This document shows positions 35,567-43,679 of a DNA stretch of 64,000 bases, one piece after another. Below the pieces are notes generated by a model. It saw only the letters and a program-made list of their open reading frames with translations. It was not told the origin of the DNA and did no database searches. The stretch is taken from the NCBI GenBank assembly GCA_024401745.1, contig JAKSKK010000004.1, forward strand, positions 18,450 through 82,449, given 5' to 3'. The stretch comes from Bacteroidales bacterium (GTDB lineage Bacteria > Bacteroidota > Bacteroidia > Bacteroidales > UBA932). Made by a program: the position numbers and the translations under genes. Each line of letters begins with the position of its first letter. Position 1 is the stretch's first letter.

Positions 35567-36459
35567 TGACTAATACAATCCTCTGGACTATCGTGATTCT
35601 CACAGTCCTTGGCCTGCTGCTGTCGCTCATCCTCTTCTGGGTGGCGAAGAAGTTCAAGGTCGAGGAGGACCCGAGAATCGACGAGGTTGAGAAGGTGATG
35701 CCCGGTGCAAACTGCGGCGGCTGCGGTTTCGCAGGATGCCGTGCTTTCGCCGATGCTGCAGTGCACGCTCCCAATCTCGACAACAACTACTGCCCGGTCG
35801 GCGGTAATGAGGTGATGAAGAAAGTGGCCGACATACTCGGTTATCAGGTCACTGAGAAGGCTCCCATGGTGGCTGTGGTCCGCTGCAACGGAAGTTGCCA
35901 GAACCGCCCCGTGGTCAACGAGTACGACGGCGACATGTCCTGCCGCGTGAAGGCTGCCCTCTACAGCGGCGACACCGGCTGCGCATTCGGCTGCCTCGGC
36001 TGCGGTGACTGCGTGAACGCCTGCCAGTTCGGTGCCATCAGCATGAATCCCGAGACCGGCCTCCCCGTTGTCGACGAGACCAAGTGTACGGCCTGCGGCG
36101 CCTGTGCAAAGGCCTGCCCCAAGCACGTGATCGAGATCCGCAACGCCGGCACCACACCCCGCAACACCCGCCGCGTGTATGTATCATGCGTAAACAAGGA
36201 CAAGGGTGGAGTGGCACGCAAGGCCTGCACCGCTGCCTGCATAGGCTGCGGCAAGTGCGCCAAGGTGTGCAAGTTCGACGCCATCACCATCCAGGACAAT
36301 CTGTGCTACATCGACTATGCAAAGTGCAAGGCCTGTGGACAGTGCGTCTTCGAGTGCCCTACAGGTGCCATACATGCAGTGAACTTCGAGCCCAAGAAGG
36401 TTGAGCCGAAGCCTGTACAGCCCGTTGAACCCGTAAAGAAGGAGGCTGCAAATGAATAA
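35566..36459 (+). CDS. rnfB: Rnf complex subunit B
   Basis: The protein is 297 residues. One N-terminal membrane helix (about 5-25) is followed by the [4Fe-4S] domain CGGCGFAGCRAFADA and several ferredoxin-type motifs (CLGCGDCVNACQFGA, CTACGACAKACPK, CIGCGKCAKVC, CKACGQCVFECP). RnfB accepts electrons from ferredoxin and passes them into the complex. It overlaps rnfC by 8 nt. A proline/lysine-rich tail ends the protein. Confidence 0.96.
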   Translation: MTNTILWTIVILTVLGLLLSLILFWVAKKFKVEEDPRIDEVEKVMPGANCGGCGFAGCRAFADAAVHAPNLDNNYCPVGGNEVMKKVADILGYQVTEKAPMVAVVRCNGSCQNRPVVNEYDGDMSCRVKAALYSGDTGCAFGCLGCGDCVNACQFGAISMNPETGLPVVDETKCTACGACAKACPKHVIEIRNAGTTPRNTRRVYVSCVNKDKGGVARKACTAACIGCGKCAKVCKFDAITIQDNLCYIDYAKCKACGQCVFECPTGAIHAVNFEPKKVEPKPVQPVEPVKKEAANE

Positions 36460-37852
36460 GCTGACATTCAGCATTGGTGGCGTACACCCCAATGACAACA
36501 AGCGCGCCCGCGAGTGCGCCATAGAGGTTCTGCCTCTTCCCAAGACCGTCTATGTATCAATGGCACAGCATCTTGGCGCTCCCGCCAAGCCCATCGTGGC
36601 AGTGGGTGACTTCATCAAGACAGGCCAGGTCATAGCCGAGCCCGGCGGATTCATCTCCGCCTTCGTGCATTCTCCCGCGACGGGTACCGTCAAGTCCATC
36701 GCTCCCCGCAAGGACCTGGCCGGCAACAATGTGATGCACATCGAGATAACAGTCAGCGAGGAGGAAATCTGGGCCGACGGCATCGACCTTTCCGACACTC
36801 TCGTCACCGAGATTCCTGAAGACAAGGCCGCTACCCTCGACAAGATCAAGGCCTGCGGCGTGGTCGGTCTCGGCGGCGCGACGTTCCCCACTCACGTGAA
36901 GCTGAATCCCGCTCCCGGCAGCAAGGCCGAGTGCCTGATCCTCAACGGTGCTGAGTGCGAGCCCTACCTTACCAGCGACTACCGCATCATGCTGGAGCGC
37001 ACCAAGGAGATCGTGGTCGGCGCAGCCATCATGCAGAAGGTGCTGGGCGGCTGCAGGTGCGTCATCGGCATTGAGGAGAACAAGCCCGAGGCTATCGAGG
37101 CAATGAGCAAGGCTGTATCCGAGCTCGGTTACAAGGATATCAAGGTCCAGGTGCTCAAGAAGCGCTATCCCCAGGGCGGTGAGAAGCAGCTCATCGACGC
37201 TGTCATGAAGCGTCAGGTCAAGTCCGGTGCCCTGCCTATCAGCGTAGGTGCCGTAGTTCAGAACGTGGCCACCGCTCTTGCAGTGTACGAGGCCGTACAG
37301 AAGAACAAGCCTCTGATCACCAATACTCTCACCATCACCGGTGACTGCATGCCCGACAACCGTCAGCACAACTATCTCTTCCGCATAGGTGTCCCCCTGA
37401 GCTTCATCGTGGACTATGCAGGTGGAATTCCCGAGCAGGCCGCAAAGATGATCAGTGGCGGTCCCATGATGGGAAGGGCCATCGCAAACCTCGACGCAGC
37501 TACTGTAAAGGGCTCATCTTCAGTGCTCTTCCTCAGCGAGGGAGCCACCAGGCGCAAGGCAGAGAGCAGCTGCATCCGCTGCGGCAGATGTGCCGACGCA
37601 TGTCCCATGGGACTCGAACCCTTCCTGCTCCACCGTCTGTACAAGGCAGGTGACGTGGCAGAACTTGAGAAGGCCAGCGCACAGGACTGCATCGAGTGCG
37701 GATGCTGCCTTTACAGCTGCCCCGCAAACATTCCTCTTCTCGACCGTATACGCCAGGCCAAGGGCATGGCACTCGGAGCAATCAAGGCACGTGCCGCTGC
37801 CGCAAAGGCCGCCGCTGAGGCTGCCAAGGCTGCTGCAGAAGCTAAAAAGTAA
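36452..37852 (+). CDS. rnfC: Rnf complex subunit C
   Basis: The protein is 466 residues. It contains an NADH/FMN-binding domain like NuoF (GLGGATFPTHVKL, LILNGAECEPYL) and two ferredoxin motifs (CIRCGRCADACPMG, CIECGCCLYSCPAN) near residues 370-425. An alanine/lysine-rich tail ends the protein. RnfC is the peripheral subunit that reduces NAD. It overlaps rnfB and is 6 nt from rnfD. Confidence 0.96.
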   Translation: MNKLTFSIGGVHPNDNKRARECAIEVLPLPKTVYVSMAQHLGAPAKPIVAVGDFIKTGQVIAEPGGFISAFVHSPATGTVKSIAPRKDLAGNNVMHIEITVSEEEIWADGIDLSDTLVTEIPEDKAATLDKIKACGVVGLGGATFPTHVKLNPAPGSKAECLILNGAECEPYLTSDYRIMLERTKEIVVGAAIMQKVLGGCRCVIGIEENKPEAIEAMSKAVSELGYKDIKVQVLKKRYPQGGEKQLIDAVMKRQVKSGALPISVGAVVQNVATALAVYEAVQKNKPLITNTLTITGDCMPDNRQHNYLFRIGVPLSFIVDYAGGIPEQAAKMISGGPMMGRAIANLDAATVKGSSSVLFLSEGATRRKAESSCIRCGRCADACPMGLEPFLLHRLYKAGDVAELEKASAQDCIECGCCLYSCPANIPLLDRIRQAKGMALGAIKARAAAAKAAAEAAKAAAEAKK

Positions 37853-37858
37853 ACGATT

Positions 37859-38827
37859 ATGGAAAAATACCTGGTATCTCCCAATCCGCACATCCACGCG
37901 AACGTATCCACGTCAAAGCTCATGCTTGACGTGTGCATCGCGCTGATGCCTGCGATCATAGTGTCCGTCCTCTACTACGGATGGTCAGAGCTTCTCATAC
38001 TCGGCGTGAGCGTGGTATCCTGCGTTCTCTTCGAGTGGGCAATAGCCAAGTTCCTCATGAAGAGGGAAGGCCATTTCTGCCTGTCGGCTGCAGTCGTGAC
38101 CGGTCTGCTGCTCGCGATGAACCTGCCCAGCACGATCTCATGGTGGATCGTGATGATCGGCGCCCTCGTTGCAATCGGCGTGGCCAAGATGAGCTTCGGC
38201 GGCCTTGGACAGAACGTGTTCAACCCCGCCATCGTAGGCCGTGTGTTCCTTCTCATCTCCTTCCCCGCACAGATGACTGACTGGACGGTTCCCGCAGGAT
38301 TCATCCAGAACGTCGATGCAGTCTCAGGCTCTACTCTCCTCGGCATGTTCAACGAGGGTGGCCTTGCAGCAGTCGCAAACGTCGACTACCTCAAGACCCT
38401 CTTCCTGAACATCGGCGGTTCCGCAGGTGAGATCTCAGCCCTCGCTCTCCTTGCCGGCTGGGTATTCCTCCTTGTCCGCAAGGTCATCAAGCCCTGGATC
38501 ACTCTCAGCATCTTCGCTACAGTGGCCATCATCGCCACCATATTCAACCTCTGCGCACCTGAGCTCTATACCGATGCGGCCTTCAACCTGCTCACCGGCG
38601 GTCTCATCCTCGGCGCCTGCTTCATGGCAACCGACTATGTGACCTCACCTATGACTACAGTGGGCGGCATCATCTTCGGTGTGGGCATAGGCTTCATCGT
38701 GATGATGATTCGCTACTTCGGCTCATATCCTGAAGGAATGAGCTTCGCAATACTTATCATGAACTGCTGCGTTCCTCTTCTCAACAAGTGGTTCCACCAG
38801 CGTAAATACGGATACGGGAGGGCATAG
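37859..38827 (+). CDS. rnfD: Rnf complex subunit D
   Basis: The protein is 322 residues, with about eight to ten membrane helices. The flavin attachment motif appears as SGST with T159 (DAVSGSTLLG), which normally carries covalent FMN. The segments FGGLGQNVFNPA and CFMATDYVTSPM are conserved in RnfD/NqrB. It helps couple electron flow to ion movement. It is followed after 2 nt by rnfG. Confidence 0.95.
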   Translation: MEKYLVSPNPHIHANVSTSKLMLDVCIALMPAIIVSVLYYGWSELLILGVSVVSCVLFEWAIAKFLMKREGHFCLSAAVVTGLLLAMNLPSTISWWIVMIGALVAIGVAKMSFGGLGQNVFNPAIVGRVFLLISFPAQMTDWTVPAGFIQNVDAVSGSTLLGMFNEGGLAAVANVDYLKTLFLNIGGSAGEISALALLAGWVFLLVRKVIKPWITLSIFATVAIIATIFNLCAPELYTDAAFNLLTGGLILGACFMATDYVTSPMTTVGGIIFGVGIGFIVMMIRYFGSYPEGMSFAILIMNCCVPLLNKWFHQRKYGYGRA

Positions 38828-38829
38828 TC

Positions 38830-39405
38830 ATGGCAGCAAAATCTACACTCAAGAACATGCTTCTCTGCCTTACGGCAGTCTGCCTTTTCTGCTCAGCCAT
38901 CCTCGCAGTGACCTACGCAGTCACCCTGGATCCCATCGCAGAGGCTTCCCAGGCAAAGACCAATGCTTCCATAGCAAGGGTCCTGCCTGCATTCAGCGGC
39001 AATCCCGAGCTTCTCTCAGTGAAGGTCGGCGATGTCGAGTATCCTTACTACAAGACTGAAAGCGGCGTCGCAGTCCTTTCTACAGTGAACGGCTTCGGCG
39101 GCCCCCTCAGCCTGATGGTGGGCATCACAGGCGAGACTCCCGAGGTCTTCAACACAGTGGTGCTCTCTCATTCCGAGACTCCCGGCCTTGGCGCAAAATG
39201 CGTGTCTGAGGACTTCTCAGCGCAGTTCAAGGGCTGGAATCCCGAGCAGAAGAAGCTTCAGGTCAGCAAGGACGGTGGTGACGTCGACGCCATCACCGCT
39301 TCAACCATAACCTCACGAGCATACACACTTGCAATTGCCAACGCCGTTGAGGCCTACAAGGCAATCGCCGGTACTAACGAAGAAGGAGGACAGGACAATG
39401 AGTAA
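38830..39405 (+). CDS. rnfG: Rnf complex subunit G
   Basis: The protein is 191 residues. One N-terminal membrane helix (about 9-30) anchors a periplasmic FMN-binding domain. The covalent FMN motif is TASTITS with T159, a variant of the usual SGATxTS. It carries electrons on the outer face of the membrane. It overlaps rnfE by 8 nt and the sequence AAGGAGGA within it serves as the rnfE ribosome site. Confidence 0.94.
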   Translation: MAAKSTLKNMLLCLTAVCLFCSAILAVTYAVTLDPIAEASQAKTNASIARVLPAFSGNPELLSVKVGDVEYPYYKTESGVAVLSTVNGFGGPLSLMVGITGETPEVFNTVVLSHSETPGLGAKCVSEDFSAQFKGWNPEQKKLQVSKDGGDVDAITASTITSRAYTLAIANAVEAYKAIAGTNEEGGQDNE

Positions 39406-39982
39406 ACTCGGTCTCATCACCAAGGGTTTTGTCAAGGACAACCCTACATTCGTGCTGGTTCTGGGCATGTGCCCTACACTGGCTACCACAACCTCGGCCA
39501 TGAACGGCCTTGAGATGGGACTTGCTACAATGTTCGTCCTCATCCTCTCCAACATCGTGATCTCGCTCGTGGCCCCCGTGGTTCCCGACAAGGTCCGCAT
39601 CCCTGTGTACATCGTGATCATCGCCACCTTCGTGACAGTGCTCCAGCTCTGCATGCAGGCATTCGTTCCCGACGTATATGAGACCCTGGGTCTGTTCATC
39701 CCGCTCATCGTCGTGAACTGCATCGTGCTCGGCCGTGCAGAGGCCTTTGCAAACAAGAACTCAGTCGGCGACTCCGCTCTCGACGGCATAGGCGTCGGTC
39801 TCGGATTCACAATGTCGCTCACAGTCATCGGCATTGTCCGCGAGATTCTCGGCAGCGGCTCAGTCTTCGGCTGGAAGTTCATCCCCGGCGACGGCATCCT
39901 CGCGTTCGTCATGGCACCCGGCGCCTTCATGGTGCTCGGCTACCTCATGGTCCTGTTCAACAAGTATCTGGCTAAAAAGTAG
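39398..39982 (+). CDS. rnfE: Rnf complex subunit E
   Basis: The protein is 194 residues from the ATG at 39398, chosen because the N-terminus KGFVKDNPTFVLVLGMCPTLA matches the family and AAGGAGGA lies 8 nt upstream; an earlier in-frame ATG at 39329 is inside rnfG. It has six membrane helices and the conserved LGMCPTLA cysteine region shared with RnfA. The two related subunits form the inverted pair that holds a membrane-embedded iron-sulfur cluster. Confidence 0.95.
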   Translation: MSKLGLITKGFVKDNPTFVLVLGMCPTLATTTSAMNGLEMGLATMFVLILSNIVISLVAPVVPDKVRIPVYIVIIATFVTVLQLCMQAFVPDVYETLGLFIPLIVVNCIVLGRAEAFANKNSVGDSALDGIGVGLGFTMSLTVIGIVREILGSGSVFGWKFIPGDGILAFVMAPGAFMVLGYLMVLFNKYLAKK

Positions 39983-39988
39983 GAAGTC

Positions 39989-40588
39989 ATGGAATATTTA
40001 CTCATCATAATCTCAGCGATATTCGTCAACAATATCCTGCTGGCCCAGTTCCTCGGAATCTGCCCGTTCCTCGGCGTATCGAGCAAGCTCAGCACCGCCA
40101 CCGGCATGTCCGGAGCAGTCTGCTTCGTCATCACCCTTGCAACGGTAGTCACATACCTGCTCAACAACTATCTCCTTGTGCCCCTGCACCTTGAGTTCCT
40201 GCAGACGATCAGCTTCATCCTCGTGATCGCTGCGCTCGTGCAGATGGTCGAGATTGTGCTCAAGAAGATCAGCCCGGGCCTCTATCAGGCTCTCGGAATA
40301 TTCCTGCCCCTCATCACCACCAACTGTGCCGTTCTTGGCGTTGCACTTACCGTGGTCACCAAGGAGATGGCCTTCGGCGGCCCCGCACACATGATGAACC
40401 TCGGTGAGGCTACGGTATATGCCTTCGCGACAGCTCTCGGCTACGGTCTCGCAATGTGCCTGTTCGCCGGCCTTCGCGAGCACCTCGCCATGAATGATGT
40501 CCCCAAGGCCTTCAGAGGCCTTCCCATCGCGCTGATCACCGTCAGCATCATGGCCATGGCATTCCTTGGTTTTTCAGGAATAGTTTAG
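39989..40588 (+). CDS. rnfA: Rnf complex subunit A
   Basis: The protein is 199 residues with six membrane helices. FVNNILLAQFLGICPFLG and LITTNCAVLG contain the conserved cysteines. It is the partner of RnfE and the last gene of the operon rseC-rnfBCDGEA. A new promoter (TAATTTTG) begins at the base after its stop. Confidence 0.95.
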   Translation: MEYLLIIISAIFVNNILLAQFLGICPFLGVSSKLSTATGMSGAVCFVITLATVVTYLLNNYLLVPLHLEFLQTISFILVIAALVQMVEIVLKKISPGLYQALGIFLPLITTNCAVLGVALTVVTKEMAFGGPAHMMNLGEATVYAFATALGYGLAMCLFAGLREHLAMNDVPKAFRGLPIALITVSIMAMAFLGFSGIV

Positions 40589-40596
40589 TAATTTTG
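40566..40596 (+). promoter_or_regulatory. Promoter of the small barrel gene
   Basis: The -7 box TAATTTTG (40589-40596) has TTG at 40566-40568, 20 nt upstream. It overlaps the end of rnfA and leaves a leader of about 40 nt. Confidence 0.65.
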
Positions 40597-40639
40597 TCAT
40601 TCACAACAACAGAAATTACAGTTTAACAACTTTATTATC

Positions 40640-41080
40640 ATGAAAAAGATCATCGCTATCGCTGTCGCTCTCGTAGCATTCGCAGCAGTTGCAGTTGCAC
40701 AGCCCAGGGCTATCGGTGCACGTCTTACCTACGGTGCTGAACTTTCATATCAGCAGAGCCTCGGTGCAAACTTCGCAGAGTTTGACCTCGGTATGGCACT
40801 TGGTGAGCACTCAGGTTTCACCATTTCAGGTATCTATGACTTCCTCTTCCCCGTTGGTTCAGGTTTCAACTTCTTCGTAGGACCTGGCGCACAGTTCAGC
40901 GCATACACCTTCAAGGAGGCAGAGAGCAAGGCTGGTATCGGCATCGGTGGAAACCTCGGTCTTGAGTATGAGTTCAGCGGAATTCCTTTCAACATTTCGC
41001 TTGACTACCGTCCCATGTGGAACTTCATCGGTTACTCAAACTGGAGCAGCGCAGCACTTTCATTCCGTTACAGATTCTAA
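40640..41080 (+). CDS. Small outer-membrane beta-barrel protein
   Basis: The protein is 146 residues. A clear signal peptide (1-20, ending AVAVAQ) leads to about eight amphipathic strands rich in Gly, Phe and Tyr, ending ALSFRYRF. This is the size of an OmpA-like or OmpX-like eight-stranded barrel. Codon use is biased and it has its own promoter, suggesting strong expression. Its specific function is unknown. Confidence 0.78.
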   Translation: MKKIIAIAVALVAFAAVAVAQPRAIGARLTYGAELSYQQSLGANFAEFDLGMALGEHSGFTISGIYDFLFPVGSGFNFFVGPGAQFSAYTFKEAESKAGIGIGGNLGLEYEFSGIPFNISLDYRPMWNFIGYSNWSSAALSFRYRF

Positions 41081-41143
41081 TCTGAACGAACAGACAATAA
41101 AGGAGGCGATAGTTTCACGTCGAGACTGCTCGCTTCCTCCGGA

Positions 41144-41195
41144 GTCAAAAGAGTCGGAGATTTTGCCAGATTGCAAAGTCTCCGACTTCTTTTGA
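41144..41195. repeat. Intergenic copy of the inner palindrome
   Basis: Arms at 41144-41166 and 41173-41195 (GTCAAAAGAGTCGGAGA with TCTCCGACTTCTTTTGAC) form a long stem around CAGATT. The same layout of GTCA.AAGAG, ATTTTGC and TTCTTTTGAC-type blocks makes the inner palindrome of the NfnB insert (44080-44134). It could also act as a terminator for the barrel gene. Confidence 0.65.
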
Positions 41196-41542
41196 CCCTG
41201 CCTCCATCACGCCCTGCTGCAGGCCGTGGATGTCGGAGATCATGAATGCTAATGATGATTCCTATTTTCGCATCGAGTAGACTGCAAATGCCGGCTCTGC
41301 TAGTCTACCGTAAGCAAAAGTCGAGGGAAGCCTTCCCGAAATGAGTTAGACACACTTTTTGAAACAGTACCAGTATCGGAAAAGGTGAAGTGGGAACTGG
41401 TGGAAGTGTTGAACATTTTATTATTCAAAAAAAGAGGAAGACCATTTTGGCCATCCTCAAAACATGAAAACATTTCATGCGGAAGCGCGAAGAATCCAAT
41501 GGACTAATCAAGTCATAGGATGAACTTTGAAATGTCTTTTCA
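41196..41542. other. AT-rich spacer with a possible gene fragment
   Basis: The region has no intact gene. A plus-strand frame without a start codon is open from 41304 to a TAA at 41507 and reads like a protein remnant (NELDTLFETVPVSEKVK, KKRGRP), with no family recognised. A weak inverted repeat (GAGGA and TCCTC around ACCATTTTGGCC) lies near 41430-41460. Composition matches the immunity/Rhs patch next to it, which suggests acquired DNA. Confidence 0.35.
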
Positions 41543-42178
41543 TTATTTTATAACAAATTGATTTGTCTGCCCATCTGGGAGAATTTCCGTCATATTTCCG
41601 GTAAGTAATTCTGTAACTTTATCGAGATGATAAAAGTACCAATCATCAAGATCATCAAAACGAGCATTTGATACTTTGTATTTATTGAATAATGTTTTGA
41701 CTTTAGACGTTGTAAATGTATAAAGTCTGCTTGGCAGCATAAAAATGTCCGAACCATCCCAAGTTGATGTGTCAATATCTACCCCATGGTACATTATGAA
41801 ACCATCAGCCCGTTTACAAGTCCATAATTTTGAAGCATCAAGCCCTCCACATCTTCCAGTAACGCCAATGCCACAATAATCAGCTATCTCATTGCCATCG
41901 AAATCAACAACACGTACCGGAAACTCACGCCATCCAGTTATTCCATGCTCTAACATAAGGTCTCTGACCCATGTACGAACCACTATTGGGCAAAGAGGAG
42001 TTGTATTAAGAATATCTGTCACCTTGTCTCCCCCAGACTTATCCTTGGTATAAAGCACTTGAGTTGGGGCCAGTTCTGTATAGCCTCTGGCAAGATAATA
42101 TAATTTTGAACAAGGATAGTCATTTGCTGTGGCAAACAACATTGATAATGACCTTTTGTTACTAAAGGAGTGAAACAC
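41543..42178 (-). CDS. Imm11/DUF1629-like immunity protein
   Basis: The protein is up to 211 residues; the start may instead be ATG 42142. The central and C-terminal segments (RTWVRDLMLEHGITGWREFPV, GIGVTGRCGGLDASKLW, DTSTWDGSDIFMLPSRLY, SNARFDDLDDW) resemble the immunity-protein group associated with polymorphic toxins. It is clearly more AT-rich than its neighbours. It lies directly after the remnant of an Rhs-type toxin on the same strand, the order expected of a toxin-immunity pair. The family name is from memory of the motif pattern. Confidence 0.6.
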   Translation of the reverse strand: MFHSFSNKRSLSMLFATANDYPCSKLYYLARGYTELAPTQVLYTKDKSGGDKVTDILNTTPLCPIVVRTWVRDLMLEHGITGWREFPVRVVDFDGNEIADYCGIGVTGRCGGLDASKLWTCKRADGFIMYHGVDIDTSTWDGSDIFMLPSRLYTFTTSKVKTLFNKYKVSNARFDDLDDWYFYHLDKVTELLTGNMTEILPDGQTNQFVIK

Positions 42179-42193
42179 TGTTTTAAATATTGT

Positions 42194-42658
42194 TTAAAAA
42201 TTAATTTCAAATCCAAATCTCTTGGCTAATTCTTTTGTTTTGTTAAAATCTGCTCTATGCTTGGGCTCTTGTCGATATCTTCAAAACCCTTGAAAAAATC
42301 TTCCCATGCTTTATTGTATTGGTATGATGCTTTGCCATGAGCCTCAGATTCCCACCATGCGCCATATTATTGATCGTGAATGTCGATCCATGCATCCGTT
42401 AAGTGAGATGCAGCAGCGGCATCGTCCGATACCTGCATCATAGAGCCTCGCACCTTAGTCTATGTGCGGGATTTCAGCTATGGCAGCCTGCTCCTCCTTG
42501 CCGGAGAAGCGCCACCTGTTTTCAATGAGCTGTCCGCCGACGGGGATCCTGTTGCCAAAGGTGTGGTAGTCATTCTCCTCGCACACTTCGCCCTCCTCGA
42601 GGTCCACCACGGCCCTGGTGCTGCCCAGATGGTCAGTGACAAATATAAACATTTTCAT
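42194..42658 (-). pseudogene. Remnant of an Rhs-repeat polymorphic toxin
   Basis: Reading down from 42658, the frame encodes an Rhs core (VTDHLGSTRAVVD, YHTFGNRIP, RWRFSGKEEQ) and then stops at TAA where DYGARLYD would continue (GARLYDAGIGR is still readable after the stop). A second frame follows with another stop (TDAWIDIHDQ, stop, YGAWWESEAHGKASYQYNKAW) and a one-base shift before KELAKRFGFEINF and a TAA at 42194. The tail resembles the end of Rhs toxins with a nuclease-type domain. At least two nonsense codons and frameshifts make it inactive. The 5' part of the toxin is missing. Confidence 0.75.
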
Positions 42659-42694
42659 AGAATTCTGGTCGGGTACTGCGATGCCTTCCGGTAG

Positions 42695-42772
42695 GATCTG
42701 CGTCTGAAGTTCAACAAGGCCGATTTCCAGCCTATGATTGACAGACTGAAGGAATTCGCGAAAGGGAAGTGA
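42695..42772 (+). pseudogene. 3' tail of an unknown gene
   Basis: The plus strand reads DLRLKFNKADFQPMIDRLKEFAKGK and a TGA at 42770, after an in-frame TAG at 42692. It looks like the C-terminal end of a cytoplasmic protein, cut off where the Rhs remnant joins. No family was recognised. Only 25 codons are left, so it is listed with low confidence. Confidence 0.35.
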
Positions 42773-42790
42773 ATTCAGCCCCTTTTTTTG

Positions 42791-42798
42791 TATCTTTG
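42791..42798 (+). promoter_or_regulatory. -7 box upstream of nfnA
   Basis: TATCTTTG fits TAnnTTTG and lies 20 nt before the ATG at 42819. A T-run immediately upstream may be the end of an older terminator. Confidence 0.55.
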
Positions 42799-42818
42799 AA
42801 AGATAAACTGACTTTCAG

Positions 42819-43679
42819 ATGTATACCATTCTTTCGAAAGAGATGCTCACGCCGAACATCTGCCGCATGAGGGTCAAGGCGCCTCGCCTTGCGTCATCGG
42901 CAAAGCCCGGCCAGTTCCTCATCGTGAGGGCTGACGAGAAGGGCGAGCGTGTGCCTCTCACCATCAGCGACTACGATGCCGCCGAGGGGAGTGTGACCAT
43001 AGTGACCCAGAAGATAGGCGCTTCCAGCGCAGACATCATATCCTTTGAGGCCGGCGAGGCTTTCGCTGATGTAGTGGGCCCTCTCGGCCTCCCGTCAGAG
43101 TTCCTGAAGAAGAGCCCCGAGGAGCTTGCCGCTCAGCATTACATCTTCATTGCCGGCGGACTGGGCACAGCGCCCGTGTATCCGCAGGTCAAGTGGCTCC
43201 ACGAGCACGGTGCGAAGGTCGATGTCATCATCGGCGCCCGCACCAAGGACCTCCTTATCTACACAGAGGAGCTTGGCGCAGTGTGCGATAATCTGTACAT
43301 CTGCACCGACGACGGCAGCTGCGGCTTCCACGGCGTCGGTACCGCGCAGTTGGAGGCTCTGGTGGCAGCAGGGGAGAAGTTTACCCAGGCAGTCGCCATC
43401 GGCCCCATGATCATGATGAAGTTCTCGACTCTGACCTGCAGGAAGCTGGGAATCCCCATCGTCGTCAGTCTGAACACCCTCATGGTGGACGGTACGGGAA
43501 TGTGCGGTGCATGCCGCGTGACCGTTGGCGGAAAGACGCGTTTTGCGTGCGTCGAGGGCCCCGAGTTCGACGGCTATGAGGTCGACTTCGACGAGGCCAT
43601 GCGCCGCCAGACGCAGTACAAGGCTGAAGAAGCAGCTGAAAATGAGCACCATGTGTGCCGTATAGGGAGGGGAAAGTAA
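42819..43679 (+). CDS. nfnA: Ferredoxin-NADP+ oxidoreductase subunit NfnA-like
   Basis: The protein is 286 residues. An FNR-type FAD domain (about 1-100, RVPLTISDYD) is followed by a NAD-binding domain (FIAGGLGTAPVYPQVKWL) and a C-terminal [2Fe-2S] site (GTGMCGACRV, RFACVEGPEFDG). This is the layout of the small subunit of NADH-dependent ferredoxin:NADP oxidoreductase, and also of the related sulfide dehydrogenase. It shares one base with the next gene (TAATG), and the two subunits form the complex. Confidence 0.88.
   Translation: MYTILSKEMLTPNICRMRVKAPRLASSAKPGQFLIVRADEKGERVPLTISDYDAAEGSVTIVTQKIGASSADIISFEAGEAFADVVGPLGLPSEFLKKSPEELAAQHYIFIAGGLGTAPVYPQVKWLHEHGAKVDVIIGARTKDLLIYTEELGAVCDNLYICTDDGSCGFHGVGTAQLEALVAAGEKFTQAVAIGPMIMMKFSTLTCRKLGIPIVVSLNTLMVDGTGMCGACRVTVGGKTRFACVEGPEFDGYEVDFDEAMRRQTQYKAEEAAENEHHVCRIGRGK

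Noticed and set aside
37740-37852. Alanine/lysine repeat at the end of rnfC as a foreign insert
   Set aside because: Ala/Lys-rich tails are usual in RnfC and no palindrome occurs in the DNA.
41196-41542. Possible CRISPR or small RNA in the AT-rich spacer
   Set aside because: No regularly spaced repeats were seen and no promoter with a clear terminator bounds it.
42455-42694. Plus-strand frame opposite the Rhs remnant as a gene
   Set aside because: The minus strand matches the Rhs core; the plus-strand translation has no motif.
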